From contig PYJD01000023.1 in assembly GCA_003635315.1 (NCBI GenBank), forward strand, positions 260,502-324,501: 64,000 bases of DNA. The letters run 5' to 3'. Each line of letters starts with the position of its first letter. The first letter of the stretch is position 1. The notes beneath the pieces were generated by a model that ran no database searches, was not told the origin of the DNA, and saw only the letters and a list, made by a program, of their open reading frames with translations. The stretch is from Candidatus Poribacteria bacterium. Lineage in GTDB: Bacteria > Poribacteria > WGA-4E > WGA-3G. This document shows, piece after piece, positions 35,793 through 45,597 of the stretch. The position numbers and the translations under genes are program-made.

Positions 35793-37802
35793 ATGGCTGA
35801 ACAACATTATGAACTTGCTCATGTTTTTGCGGATCCAACACAGACCGTAAATGATGCAAGAGGTGCTGCATCACGCGATCTCAACACACCGTATACCTTT
35901 CCTAATTATACTAAGGTAGAATGGAATAAGATTTCTGATTCACTCAGACAACAAATAAGGGTGGCAAATGGCTTATTACCAGAACATGAAAAATCTCCAT
36001 TAAATGCACAGATATTCGGTAAAATTGAACGTGAAGATTACTCTGTAGAGAAGGTTTATTTTGAAGCTTTTCCGGGTTTTCTTACCACTGGTAATCTCTA
36101 TAGACCATTAGGTAAAACAGGACCATTTCCAGGTATAGTTAATCCACACGGACATTGGGGTCGAGGGAGAATTGAGGATATCGAACGCGGGTCGATTCCT
36201 GCCAGATGTATTAATTTCGCAAAACAGGGTTATATCGCTTTTGCCTACGATATGGTTGGGTATAATGACAGCGGTAAACAGATGGATCACCGTTATGGTG
36301 GAGAAAACGAAGAACTATGGGGTTTAAGTGCAATGGCATTGCAACTACAGAATGGTATTCGTGCCATTGATTTTCTTGAAAGTCTACAAGATGTAGATAG
36401 TGAAAGAATTGGTTGTACTGGTGCATCTGGCGGTGGATCTCAGACTTTCATATTGACTGCTGTTGATCAACGGATTAAGGTTTCTGCCCCTGTGAATATG
36501 ATCTCTGCAACAATGCAGGGTGGATGTATATGTGAAAATGCTCCAAATCTACGTTTAGATATAAGCAACCTTGAAATAGGAGCATTGATGGCACCACGTC
36601 CGCTCCTACTTGTTTCTTGTACAGGTGATTGGACATCCAAGACACCCTCAGTGGAATATCCTGCTATCAAGAGTATATATTCATTTTTTGAGGCTGAAGA
36701 TAAGATACATCAAGTACAAGTGGATGCAGAACATAATTACAATTTGGCAAGTCGCGAGGCAGTATATGAATGGTTTGCAAAATGGCTTTTAGATGTTAAG
36801 GACACATCTACATACAAAGAAGCACCCTATAAGGTGGAATCTGATGAGGACTTTTTGGCTTTTGCTGACAGAGAAATACCTTCTCATTCACTAAAACAGG
36901 ATGAGATATTACCAGCATGGATTAAACGATCAGCCGTAGCGATTGATAATACGAAACCATCAAACGAGAAGGAACACAAGAAATTTACAGACGAAATGGG
37001 TTCTGCATTACAACATTCACTTGGATTGCATATCCCAAAAAGTAGTGAAATCATGCTTACCGAACCTAAAGGTGCATTCCCAACAAGCTATCAGACTAAT
37101 CTCTCAGCACAACACTTGGTTATTGGTAGAAAAGGTATTGGTGATGCAATTCCTTCAATCCTATTCCGTACTGAACCGTTGGTAGGTCATGATCCTGTGG
37201 TCGTTATTGTCCATCCTGAAGGAAAAGCAAAGATGATAGATGCAGAGTCTGGTGAACCTTTACCAATTATCACAGATCTGATTAGTTCAGATCGTAAAGT
37301 ATTAACTATTGATGTATTTGGAACCGGAGAACATGGGGAGTATGAAAGATCTGAAGAAACAGGTTTTTTTACAACTTATAATCGTACAACTGCTGCATTA
37401 AGAATTCAGGATATTCTAACAACCCTACTATATTACGCTACCAGAGGTGATGTATCCGAGGTGAGTTTAGTTGGGATAGGAGAGGCTGGATTGTGGGGGT
37501 TATTGGCAGCTGGATTTACGAATATAAAGAATGTTGTTGTGGATGCAGCCCAATTTGATAATAACTTAGACAGTTCTTTCTTAGAATCATTACCTATTCC
37601 GAGTATTCGGAGAGTAGGTGATTTTCGTACTGCAGGAACATTGATTACACCAAGGAATCTGATAATACATAACACGGGTCAATCCTTTAACACTTCATGG
37701 ATTGAAGATGTGTACCGAAGTATGGGAGCAGAAGAGAATCTACTTGTTAGAAAGGATAAGATGGAAGACGACGAAATAGCAGGTAGAATTGCTGAACTGT
37801 AA
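35793..37802 (+). CDS. Acetylxylan-esterase-like alpha/beta hydrolase
   Basis: This is a 669-residue alpha/beta-hydrolase. The N-terminal half contains the fold and a catalytic triad: S212 in GCTGASGGGSQ, D279 in SCTGDWTS and H314 in DAEHNYN. HGHWGRGR forms the oxyanion side. The C-terminal half (about 370-669) is a second hydrolase-like domain without an obvious nucleophile. This two-domain layout is typical of large esterases that remove acetyl or other groups from polysaccharides. I start at ATG 35793 because GAGGAG lies 7 nt before it; an ATG at 35778 would contain that ribosome site. No signal peptide is seen, so it may act in the cytoplasm. Confidence 0.8.
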   Translation: MAEQHYELAHVFADPTQTVNDARGAASRDLNTPYTFPNYTKVEWNKISDSLRQQIRVANGLLPEHEKSPLNAQIFGKIEREDYSVEKVYFEAFPGFLTTGNLYRPLGKTGPFPGIVNPHGHWGRGRIEDIERGSIPARCINFAKQGYIAFAYDMVGYNDSGKQMDHRYGGENEELWGLSAMALQLQNGIRAIDFLESLQDVDSERIGCTGASGGGSQTFILTAVDQRIKVSAPVNMISATMQGGCICENAPNLRLDISNLEIGALMAPRPLLLVSCTGDWTSKTPSVEYPAIKSIYSFFEAEDKIHQVQVDAEHNYNLASREAVYEWFAKWLLDVKDTSTYKEAPYKVESDEDFLAFADREIPSHSLKQDEILPAWIKRSAVAIDNTKPSNEKEHKKFTDEMGSALQHSLGLHIPKSSEIMLTEPKGAFPTSYQTNLSAQHLVIGRKGIGDAIPSILFRTEPLVGHDPVVVIVHPEGKAKMIDAESGEPLPIITDLISSDRKVLTIDVFGTGEHGEYERSEETGFFTTYNRTTAALRIQDILTTLLYYATRGDVSEVSLVGIGEAGLWGLLAAGFTNIKNVVVDAAQFDNNLDSSFLESLPIPSIRRVGDFRTAGTLITPRNLIIHNTGQSFNTSWIEDVYRSMGAEENLLVRKDKMEDDEIAGRIAEL

Positions 37803-37807
37803 AAATG

Positions 37808-37840
37808 AAATAAGGACGGATAAAATATCCGTCCTTATTT
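37808..37840. terminator. Bidirectional terminator, perfect 15-bp stem
   Basis: The arms AAATAAGGACGGATA and TATCCGTCCTTATTT surround a 3-nt loop, with A and T runs on both sides. It sits 5 bp after the esterase stop and 40 bp before the convergent amt stop, so it can serve both. Confidence 0.85.
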
Positions 37841-37879
37841 AGAAATAGTTGAATGATAGAATATTCATTCAGGAATTAT

Positions 37880-39265
37880 CTATAGATTATATCCACGTTC
37901 GTTGTGCTGTGATAGGTCAAGACCCATCATTTCGTCATCCCCTTCAACACGTAATCCAACAATGGCGTCAACGATTTTTAGGATTATGAACGAGAGTACA
38001 CCACTCCAAAGAACGGTAATTATAATACTAAGCAATTGTGCCCAAACTTGCTGTACCATTGAAACACCATCGGCTAAGCCCGCGCCGCCTAAAGCTGCAT
38101 CAACACAAACACCTGTCAATAAAGCACCAACTATTCCACCGATACCGTGAACACCAAATGCATCCAATGAATCATCATAACCAAGTTTAGTTTTTAAACT
38201 GGTAGCACCCCAGAAACAAATTGCTCCTGAAAGGAATCCTATTATCAACGCTCCCATCGGTCCAGCAGTCCCTGAAGCAGGTGTAATTGCCACCAAGCCA
38301 GCAACAGCACCCGTTACTATACCTAAAACGCTGGGTTTACCGTGTTTAATCCATTCAATAAACATCCAAGTGATTGCAGCTGTCGCAGTAGAAACCTGTG
38401 TAACAAGGAGAGCCATTCCAGCAGTGCCATCAGCGGCTAATTCACTTCCAGCATTAAAACCGAACCATCCAACCCAAAGCATGGATGCACCAACAACCGT
38501 AAGCGTTAAACTATGTGGTGGCATTGCTGTGGTTTGATATCCAATTCTTTTACCGACTAAAATTGCTGCTACTAATGCCGCAATTCCTGCATTTATATGG
38601 ACAACTGTACCACCCGCAAAATCAAGAGCACCAATTATGTCACCAAACAGTGAACCATCACCTGACCATGCCATATGACAGAGCGGTGCGTATACAATAA
38701 CAGACCATAGAATTGAGAAAATTAACATCGCTGAAAACTTCATACGTTCTGCAAAAGCACCAGCTATCAACGCAGGTGTGATAATCGCAAATGTCAACTG
38801 GAATGTAAGAAAAACTGTTTCAGGAATTGTTCCAGATAAACTGTCAACATTAACACCAGACAGGAATATCTTATCTAATCCCCCGACAAAAGATCCTAAT
38901 GTCAGTTTACCTGCTTCCATGCCAGCTGTGCTAAATGCTAAACTATAACCACAGATTACCCATAAAATAGTGATAATCCCGGTTAAGACAAAACACTGCA
39001 TCAGAACTGAAAGTACATTCTGTACACGTACCAGTCCACCATAGAATAATGCAAGTCCTGGTATTGTCATAAATAGCACAAGTGCCGTCGCAGTAATCAT
39101 CCATGCTGTATCCCCTGAATTAAGTTCCGGGGTAGCTTCTGCAGCTGTTTCTTGTGCTAATAAAAGGTTTGGTAAACCTGCCAGTAAGAAGATTAGAACT
39201 AAAACACCAATTATGGTGTAGCTAATACGTTTCCTTGTAAATTGCGATGCACATCGTTGTTGCAT
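37880..39265 (-). CDS. amt: Ammonium transporter, Amt family
   Basis: This Amt/Mep/Rh-family channel moves ammonium across the inner membrane. From ATG 39265 it has 461 residues. AGGAGG 4 nt upstream supports this start; a longer frame from 39328 has none. A signal-like helix precedes GDTAWMITATALVLFMTIPGLALFYGG, the family's first helix. Later blocks include DFAGGTVVHINAGIAALVAA with the pore His and FGVHGIGGIVGALLTG with the second pore His. About 11-12 helices are present. A second amt gene follows upstream on the same strand, and no glnK/PII gene is in the window. This copy carries WVGWFGFNAGSELAADG. Confidence 0.92.
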   Translation of the reverse strand: MQQRCASQFTRKRISYTIIGVLVLIFLLAGLPNLLLAQETAAEATPELNSGDTAWMITATALVLFMTIPGLALFYGGLVRVQNVLSVLMQCFVLTGIITILWVICGYSLAFSTAGMEAGKLTLGSFVGGLDKIFLSGVNVDSLSGTIPETVFLTFQLTFAIITPALIAGAFAERMKFSAMLIFSILWSVIVYAPLCHMAWSGDGSLFGDIIGALDFAGGTVVHINAGIAALVAAILVGKRIGYQTTAMPPHSLTLTVVGASMLWVGWFGFNAGSELAADGTAGMALLVTQVSTATAAITWMFIEWIKHGKPSVLGIVTGAVAGLVAITPASGTAGPMGALIIGFLSGAICFWGATSLKTKLGYDDSLDAFGVHGIGGIVGALLTGVCVDAALGGAGLADGVSMVQQVWAQLLSIIITVLWSGVLSFIILKIVDAIVGLRVEGDDEMMGLDLSQHNERGYNL

Positions 39266-39590
39266 CTGTTCCTCCTTAGTTGAAACAAGTGTAAGTAACT
39301 TGTTTCGTAATAACTTTATAGCAGACATAATTGTCTACCATACGTTAGAAATTATGAATTAAATGGTTAGAATTAGACCGTTTCTAATGAAGTTCTCCTC
39401 AAGTAGTAATTTTGAATTTTAGCAGAATCCCCTAAAGGTATCAAGTATTACGACCTATTGTTATATCTTGATTTCTAACAGGAATAGGAACGACCACATA
39501 CACTGAAGTAAACTCAGGGATCAGTTTATCTTCTGCGGACGTCCCTATTCATAATTGTCCCTCCTATAGGAAGGAATTTGCAGAATTAAT
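39266..39590. other. Intergenic region between the two amt genes
   Basis: An imperfect inverted repeat, GAATAGGAACG (39482-39492) against 39540-39550, with a 47-nt centre, lies in the 3' region of the second amt gene. I see no gene or clear promoter otherwise. Confidence 0.4.
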
Positions 39591-40973
39591 CTATCTTATA
39601 GATGATACATTGAAGTCAGGATAGGCATTGGCACCGTGTTCACCATAATCAAGCCCTTCCATCTCTTCCTCTTCTGTGACACGTAAACCAGTTATTGCTT
39701 TAATACCAGAGAAGAGTATGAATCCTGTAACCAGACACCAGACGAATACCGCAACGACACCGACGATTTGTGCCCAGAGGAATCCGAATCCACCACCAAA
39801 GATAATTCCTTGATCACTATGGAAGAAACCAAGTAGGATGGTTCCCAATGCGCCACATGTTCCGTGAACTGAAATCGCACCAACAGGGTCATCTATGCGA
39901 AGCCTTTCAAATAGAAGCACACTTAGAACAACTACGATACCACCTAATGCACCGATGATAAAGGCTGATGAAGGACTAACGAATGCACATCCGGCTGTAA
40001 TTGCAACAAGACCGGCAAGTGCACCATTTAGCGCCATACCTGCATCAGGTTTACCAAGAAAGATCCAAGCAGTTATCATAGCAGTTATAGCTCCTGCAGC
40101 GGCGGCAATGTTAGTCGTAATTGCAATTAGAGATATATCTGCTGCGTCAGCACCCATTTGACTACCAGGGTTGAATCCAAACCATCCGAGCCAGAGTATA
40201 AATACACCAAGAGCTGCTAACGGTAGATTGTGCCCAGCGATGGGTCGCGGTTTCCCATCGTTATCATACTTACCAAGACGTGGTCCTAATACTATGGCAC
40301 CAGTTAAGGCAAGCCAACCACCTGTTGAGTGGACAACTGTTGAACCCGCAAAATCCAGCATACCAGCACCGAAACTTGATAGCCAACCACCACCCCATAT
40401 CCAATGTCCAACGATTGGATAAATGAGACCTGTAATGAACACACTATATATGAGGTAACTCTTAAATTGTGTTCTTTCAGCCATTGCACCAGAGACAATT
40501 GTGGCAGCTGTCGCTGCAAATACCAGCTGGAATAGCCATGCTGCATAGGTTGGTACTGAACTCCACTCTAAAGAACTGAAAACACTGGTACTTGTAGCTG
40601 CACCCACTGATAAAGATTCAGATGGAACAAACCATCCACTCGTCCCCATGAAGGCATTTCCAGCGCCAAACATGATCGCGAAACCAATTGCCCAGTAGGC
40701 TATCGAACCCATAGAAAAATCCATTAGGTTTTTCATAAGGATGTTCACAGCATTCTTAGCACGTGTGAAACCCGATTCCACCATTGCGAATCCTGCCTGC
40801 ATGAAGAAAACAAGAAACGCAGCGACAAGCACCCAAAGCGTATCACCCATATATTTTGAATCTTCAACTTTTTCAAGTGTGCCATCTGTATCGACTAAAC
40901 CGTTTAGAGCATAGGCATTAAGACTCAATAAACATGTTAAGGTAAGAATCAGAATGATTATCCGTTTATTCAT
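39591..40973 (-). CDS. amt: Ammonium transporter, Amt family (second copy)
   Basis: A 460-residue Amt channel with a cleavable-looking signal (MNKRIIILILTLTCLLSLNAYALN) and 11 helices. Family blocks are LVFFMQAGFAMVESGFTRAKN, DFAGSTVVHSTGGWLALTGA and ISVHGTCGALGTILLGFF (two pore histidines). It differs clearly from the first copy (for instance AMVESGF against LALFYGG), so this is an old divergence and not a recent duplication. The C-terminal tail (TEEEEMEGLDYGEHG) is the conserved regulatory tail that interacts with GlnK. AAAGGAG lies about 11 nt before ATG 40973. Two outer-membrane-like barrel genes lie close by. Confidence 0.92.
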   Translation of the reverse strand: MNKRIIILILTLTCLLSLNAYALNGLVDTDGTLEKVEDSKYMGDTLWVLVAAFLVFFMQAGFAMVESGFTRAKNAVNILMKNLMDFSMGSIAYWAIGFAIMFGAGNAFMGTSGWFVPSESLSVGAATSTSVFSSLEWSSVPTYAAWLFQLVFAATAATIVSGAMAERTQFKSYLIYSVFITGLIYPIVGHWIWGGGWLSSFGAGMLDFAGSTVVHSTGGWLALTGAIVLGPRLGKYDNDGKPRPIAGHNLPLAALGVFILWLGWFGFNPGSQMGADAADISLIAITTNIAAAAGAITAMITAWIFLGKPDAGMALNGALAGLVAITAGCAFVSPSSAFIIGALGGIVVVLSVLLFERLRIDDPVGAISVHGTCGALGTILLGFFHSDQGIIFGGGFGFLWAQIVGVVAVFVWCLVTGFILFSGIKAITGLRVTEEEEMEGLDYGEHGANAYPDFNVSSIR

Positions 40974-41122
40974 TTGAAAGAGATCTCCTTTTTACAACCA
41001 ATTTTCTACATAGACAGAGCAACTACCATCACATACGAATATGATGTAGTATTATATTCTTGAAATTCGCGAATCAAGAGACAAGAACTTACTTGATTCG
41101 CGATGGATCAACTAATCAAACC

Positions 41123-41833
41123 TTACCAAGTACGAAGGAAGGTCATTCTTCCTGTTAGTCCAGATTCTTCGTCTTCTTTCTGGGTTTCAAAACCACCAAA
41201 GATTCCAAGTGTATTGTTTTCACCGTATCCCAAATTCAGACGTAAACCGACAGCCAAACTTCCAAGACCACTATCATCACCTAAGTCAATTGTTGCTTCA
41301 ACTTGTGGTCCAATTGCAACGGTATCGCTAAGTGAATAGGTGATAAAATCACGTGTATATAGTGAATCTGCAGCTTCTTCATCAAAAGGTGTGTTGAAGA
41401 ATCCTTGGATCCAAGATTCGAAATAAATCGAACCCGCACTTAGGATTGTAAAAAGTTGAGGGGCAATAAGTGAAGACGGTCCATTCGGTGTTGCATAATC
41501 AAACCCAATACCAACCATCGGGGTAAAACTGAGTGACATCGAATCACTTTCAACTGCGGTCAGTGCGAGTCCAATATCAAACTCACCAAAGGTGTCAACA
41601 ACATAAATATCACTTGCAATTGATAGTCCACCTAAGGAATGCGTCGCACCAAACCATATTTGCGTTCCTAAACTATCTGTATCTGTTCGGAACCAACCAT
41701 CTATACTTGCTTCTTCCATTTCCATCTCTTCACCTGCCCCATGCGCATCAGCAAATACCATAGGAACGGATGTCACTGAGAGTATACAAACTATCGCTAA
41801 TAATTGTGCCAACCATAATCCTGTAATCTTCAT
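41123..41833 (-). CDS. Predicted outer-membrane beta-barrel, paralogue 1
   Basis: From ATG 41833 (AGGAG 6 nt upstream) the protein is 236 residues. An earlier frame from 41929 adds 32 residues but no ribosome site. The signal peptide ends near SVPMVFADAHG. The mature part alternates polar and hydrophobic residues in strands such as YSLSDTVAIGPQVEATIDL and LAVGLRLNLGYGENNTLGIF, ending in RMTFLRTW with a terminal aromatic, as outer-membrane barrels do. The 43616-44344 protein matches it throughout (SLSDTVAIGPQ against ALSDVVAVGPQ). It lies next to the second amt gene. An accessory role in ammonium or solute uptake is only a contextual guess. Confidence 0.7.
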   Translation of the reverse strand: MKITGLWLAQLLAIVCILSVTSVPMVFADAHGAGEEMEMEEASIDGWFRTDTDSLGTQIWFGATHSLGGLSIASDIYVVDTFGEFDIGLALTAVESDSMSLSFTPMVGIGFDYATPNGPSSLIAPQLFTILSAGSIYFESWIQGFFNTPFDEEAADSLYTRDFITYSLSDTVAIGPQVEATIDLGDDSGLGSLAVGLRLNLGYGENNTLGIFGGFETQKEDEESGLTGRMTFLRTW

Positions 41834-42101
41834 TAGAATCTCCTTAGAATTTAATGATTCAAACTTATATATGAGCATATTGAAATTAGATATGTCAGTC
41901 TTTGAAACTATTCTTGATTCTGACATCATCTTGTGATAGAATCTGTGCTTAGTTACACTATCTCCATTAAAGCAATATACGTGCCAATTACATTAATTCT
42001 ATCTTTTAATTCAATTGATATTCTCTTCAAACTCCTATCAAACTAAGATACCTTATAGTTGAATCCATTTTACGATTACCTATGATAGATTTTAGGTGTG
42101 A

Positions 42102-43568
42102 ATGAATTGGGTTTTATTCCGTAACTTTTGTTGTAAAAACACGTTAAAAATGCTGAAAATTTCATCAGAAAACTGCCTAAAAAATAAGCATGTAATTCTT
42201 CTAATTATTGTCTGTTTTGGAGCGTTTTTACGATTTTGGAATCTTGGATATTGGAGTTTTTGGATTGATGAAGTCCTTACTGTTCTTGATTCTAAAGACA
42301 TTTCTCTAAGTAATTCACCCATTAATCCAATTCCATATCTTGTTACAAAGTTGTCAGTTGTTTTTTGTGATAAGCTGTCATTCCTATTTGATGGGAGTGA
42401 AGAATGGAAATACAGGTTTCTTTTCTGCATTGCCGGTATAATCTCTATTCCGATTATTTTCTACCTGGCACAGTCCCTATACAACAAAGAAGTCGGTATT
42501 TTGGCTGCGATATTTACTTCCCTATCTAATTGGCATATATTTTGGTCTCAGAATACCCGTTCATATATATTGACCTTTCTTTTTGGGGCATTGACAGCTT
42601 GGTTTTTTTATAGGTCATTAGAGAAAGATTCCTTACTATTAACCATTAGTGCTTTTCTTTCTTGTCTTTGCCTTATCTTGTCCCATCTACTTGCAGCGGT
42701 AATTATATCTGCATTAGCAGCCTATTCAATCTCTCTTCTGTTAGAAAATAAAAGCCGTAGACGAATTATCAATCTTCTGATTTTTTTCATTCCTTTCACA
42801 TTACCAGTATTCTCACTTTTAGTTCCGCAAATACGCAATCATATATTTTCAGGTTGGGGATATAATGAATGGGGTCGGAGTCCATTTTATATTATGCTAA
42901 CTGTGGTACAAGGGGTGAGTATACCTATAGCAGTTACGGCTTTCATCTCTGGCTTTGTTGGACGAAAAGACAAACCTACCCGTTTTTTACTCTGTTTTGC
43001 GGGTATTCCGCTTATTCTACTTATTCTTGTATCTCAATTTCAGAATGTGGCTGGCTATTATCTGTTTTGGTCAACACCTGCATATTTTATTCTATCAGCA
43101 CTTGTTTGTACCCACTTATGGAGGATAATAGGTGATGATAAGCATATCCTAATAAAGTCTCTACTACCGTTAGTATTAATTGTGGGACTTCTATCGCAAG
43201 ATTATCTGTATTTTAGGTATGAGAATGGAGGAAGACCAAAATGGCGGGAAGCCTTTAATTACCTTGAATTTCAAATGGAAGCAGAGGATAAGGTAGTGCT
43301 TTCAGAAACTCGGATGGGTGAGTTCTATCTTCCAGATATGGAGCAAGTATATATCGGAGAATTGATTGATGATAGTGAGGATTTTGAAGAGAAAATAGCA
43401 TCAAGAACGAACCGTTGGTGGTTTGTTGTGGATGTAGCAAGTTTTAATGTTTTTGATGCGGATCAGAAAGTTAGAAATTGGATCAGACAACGATGTCGTA
43501 TTGTGAGTACTTTCCCAACATTTTCTCGTGCAAAAGATAGAACTATTCATATATTTCTATATGAATAG
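42102..43568 (+). CDS. GT-C family glycosyltransferase (GT39/ArnT-like)
   Basis: This 488-residue membrane glycosyltransferase uses a polyprenyl-phosphate sugar donor. After the first helix comes FLRFWNLGYWSFWIDEVLTV, with the D56-E57 pair of the GT-C/PMT family first loop. About 10 further helices follow, and a C-terminal globular part (about 380-488) lies outside. AGGTG 4 nt before ATG 42102 supports the start. A PMT_2-type role in O-mannosylation or glycan modification is inferred. It is the only plus-strand gene between the two paralogous barrel genes, and all three have their own ribosome sites. Confidence 0.8.
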   Translation: MNWVLFRNFCCKNTLKMLKISSENCLKNKHVILLIIVCFGAFLRFWNLGYWSFWIDEVLTVLDSKDISLSNSPINPIPYLVTKLSVVFCDKLSFLFDGSEEWKYRFLFCIAGIISIPIIFYLAQSLYNKEVGILAAIFTSLSNWHIFWSQNTRSYILTFLFGALTAWFFYRSLEKDSLLLTISAFLSCLCLILSHLLAAVIISALAAYSISLLLENKSRRRIINLLIFFIPFTLPVFSLLVPQIRNHIFSGWGYNEWGRSPFYIMLTVVQGVSIPIAVTAFISGFVGRKDKPTRFLLCFAGIPLILLILVSQFQNVAGYYLFWSTPAYFILSALVCTHLWRIIGDDKHILIKSLLPLVLIVGLLSQDYLYFRYENGGRPKWREAFNYLEFQMEAEDKVVLSETRMGEFYLPDMEQVYIGELIDDSEDFEEKIASRTNRWWFVVDVASFNVFDADQKVRNWIRQRCRIVSTFPTFSRAKDRTIHIFLYE

Positions 43569-43578
43569 TTTAGGAAGA

Positions 43579-43609
43579 ATATAGGCGCGGACAATTACCA
43601 CGCCTATAT
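43579..43609. terminator. Hairpin terminator between convergent genes
   Basis: ATATAGGCG at 43579-43587 pairs with CGCCTATAT at 43601-43609, with two more GG/CC pairs inside. It lies between the glycosyltransferase stop and the barrel gene stop and can serve both directions. There is no strong T-run. Confidence 0.6.
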
Positions 43610-43615
43610 CGTAAA

Positions 43616-44344
43616 TTACCATCTCCGTGTAAAATTCATTCTACCGGTAAGTCCGGTTTCATCTTCATTCTTTTTAGTCTCATATCCAACATATAACCCG
43701 AGAGTATTATTCGCACCATAATTAAGGTTCAAACGAGGTCCAAAATTTAGTGCCCACAGTCCACCGTCATCACCGAGACCCATCACTGTTTCAAACTGTG
43801 GACCAACAGCCACTACATCACTTAATGCGTATGTAATGTAAGTCCGGTTGTAAACTTCATTCAAACTTTGGTCATCAAATATGGTTTTGAATGTGCTGAT
43901 TGTCCAATGAAAACCAAAGATTTTACCTGCAGGTAGGATAGCGAAAATTTGGGGGTATAAGGCATAAGGTCCGTCTGAGGTGGCATAATTAAATCCGACA
44001 CCGAGCATTGGTGTTAACAGAAGTGCCATGCTGTCATTTGCTATTACAGGGAATGTAATACCCATATCATACTCACCCAAAAACTGGCGTGAACCATCAA
44101 GTCCTGGATTACCATTGATATAAATATTAGAATCAAATGAAAGTCCACCACCGAGTGGATGACTGGCACCAATTAGAAAATAGGGACCTAAACTATCCAC
44201 ATCAATCTGGAACCACCCCGTAATCTTCGGTTTTTCTCCCATCGCTTCACCTTCATGATCATCGGCAAACGCTTCAGACCAACAAACAATTAACATACCT
44301 ATTATCATTAAAATAGTAAAAAAACGAAATCTAAAAAATTGCAT
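43616..44344 (-). CDS. Predicted outer-membrane beta-barrel, paralogue 2
   Basis: A 242-residue protein with a signal peptide (to about residue 27, SEAFADDHEG). The body aligns with the 41123 barrel: DIYVVDTFGEFDIGLALT there against YINGNPGLDGSRQFLGEYDMGI here, and the ending RMNFTRRW. A hydrophobic-polar alternating pattern and aromatic terminus fit an outer-membrane barrel. ATG 44344 has AGGAG 7 nt upstream. The family is not named here with certainty. Two paralogues flank the glycosyltransferase gene with the two amt genes beyond, an unusual arrangement. Confidence 0.7.
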   Translation of the reverse strand: MQFFRFRFFTILMIIGMLIVCWSEAFADDHEGEAMGEKPKITGWFQIDVDSLGPYFLIGASHPLGGGLSFDSNIYINGNPGLDGSRQFLGEYDMGITFPVIANDSMALLLTPMLGVGFNYATSDGPYALYPQIFAILPAGKIFGFHWTISTFKTIFDDQSLNEVYNRTYITYALSDVVAVGPQFETVMGLGDDGGLWALNFGPRLNLNYGANNTLGLYVGYETKKNEDETGLTGRMNFTRRW

Positions 44345-44462
44345 TATTTCTCCTTTATAATTGAGATATCCATTGAAATATTGATACCGGTTACAAATAA
44401 AATAATCTAAATAGAAAAACCACTATATAAAAGTGTATATTTACACGAACGAAATAATTATT

Positions 44463-45155
44463 TCAATGATGTGCTCTTGAAACTTGATTCATTAGACTAA
44501 TTAACTTTCCATTGTCCTTAACACCCTTACTTGCTTCCACACCAGAACACAAATCAATTCCGTATGGATTCATTGTTTCAATCGCATTCTTGACATTATC
44601 AGGACGTATTCCACCAGCGAAAAATACAGGTAATGGACTCACGGAAATGAATTCAGATGCCAGTCCCCAATCACACGTTTTTCCTGTGCCACCATATCGA
44701 TGGGGCGTCTGACTTGTATCAACTGTATCAAATAATAGATAAGTCGCTCCGGCATTTGAATATGCTTCCATTTGATCATGGATCAGAGCTTTATCTACAT
44801 TAATAGGATCACCTGCAGGCAAATATACGGATTTCCATAATTCACAAGATAATGTTTTATTAAGTTCTTCAACTTGGGATGGTGTTTCTTGTCCGAGAAG
44901 TTGTAGAGCAAACGGTTGTATCTGGTTAACAGACTCTTGGATATCTTCTGTAGTCCTATTATATAAAAGCAACACAGTTGGAATCGGACTTTCATTAACG
45001 ATTCTTATCGCCTGTGTCATCTCCAATGACCGCTCAGATGAAACAACATCAACCAAGATTCCTACATAATCTGCTCCTGCATTTTTAGCAAGAGTGGCAT
45101 CATGGACAGATGTTATACCACAGATCTTAACTTTACATCTACCTGTTTTCGACAT
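44463..45155 (-). CDS. trpF: Phosphoribosylanthranilate isomerase
   Basis: TrpF converts phosphoribosylanthranilate to CdRP in tryptophan synthesis. The TIM barrel starts KVKICGITS with the catalytic Cys (C12). The catalytic Asp is in YLLFDTVD. The phosphate-binding loops are FFAGGIRPDNV and IDLCSGVEASKGVKD. The length of 230 residues is normal. GGTGAT 5 nt before ATG 45155 supports the start. No other trp gene is adjacent; the TrpD-like protein at 23765 is too divergent to pair with it confidently. It follows the cupin gene by 40 bp and may share its transcript. Confidence 0.9.
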   Translation of the reverse strand: MSKTGRCKVKICGITSVHDATLAKNAGADYVGILVDVVSSERSLEMTQAIRIVNESPIPTVLLLYNRTTEDIQESVNQIQPFALQLLGQETPSQVEELNKTLSCELWKSVYLPAGDPINVDKALIHDQMEAYSNAGATYLLFDTVDTSQTPHRYGGTGKTCDWGLASEFISVSPLPVFFAGGIRPDNVKNAIETMNPYGIDLCSGVEASKGVKDNGKLISLMNQVSRAHH

Positions 45156-45195
45156 GATACATCACCAATTCTGGATATTTATTCATGGACTCAGA

Positions 45196-45558
45196 CTATT
45201 CATCACAGAATATAGTCTGCCTGTCAGCATCTGAATAACAGATAATCATAGTTACAGGTTGCCATCCCGTATTAACAGCATTATGTTTAATGTTTCGGGG
45301 AATTCTCAACATCATACCCGGTTTGAGTGGTATGATTTCATCACCCAATTTGTGGTCACATTCACCCGATAATACATAGATGAGTTCCTCACAATTCGGA
45401 TGGTAGTGTGTTGGATTACCCTCACCTGCGTTAATATAGACAATTCCAAATGTCATCTCAGCCTCAGGATCGATTTGGTCGTTACATAACCATTTGATGG
45501 CACCCCAAGGAAAATCCAATGCACCGGGTTCATTACTATTTGTAAGGGTTATCTCCAT
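45196..45558 (-). CDS. Cupin-domain protein
   Basis: This 120-residue single-domain cupin has its first motif in PTHYHPNCEELIYVLSGECDH (His and Glu metal ligands) and its second in MMLRIPRNIKHNAVN. Such small cupins act as isomerases, dioxygenases or sensors, so a specific role cannot be given. AAGGAG 7 nt before ATG 45558 is a strong start. The phosphoesterase gene ends 39 bp upstream and trpF starts 40 bp downstream. Confidence 0.8.
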   Translation of the reverse strand: MEITLTNSNEPGALDFPWGAIKWLCNDQIDPEAEMTFGIVYINAGEGNPTHYHPNCEELIYVLSGECDHKLGDEIIPLKPGMMLRIPRNIKHNAVNTGWQPVTMIICYSDADRQTIFCDE

Positions 45559-45597
45559 TTCACTCTCCTTCAGTCCTTATTATACGCTGTTGTATTG

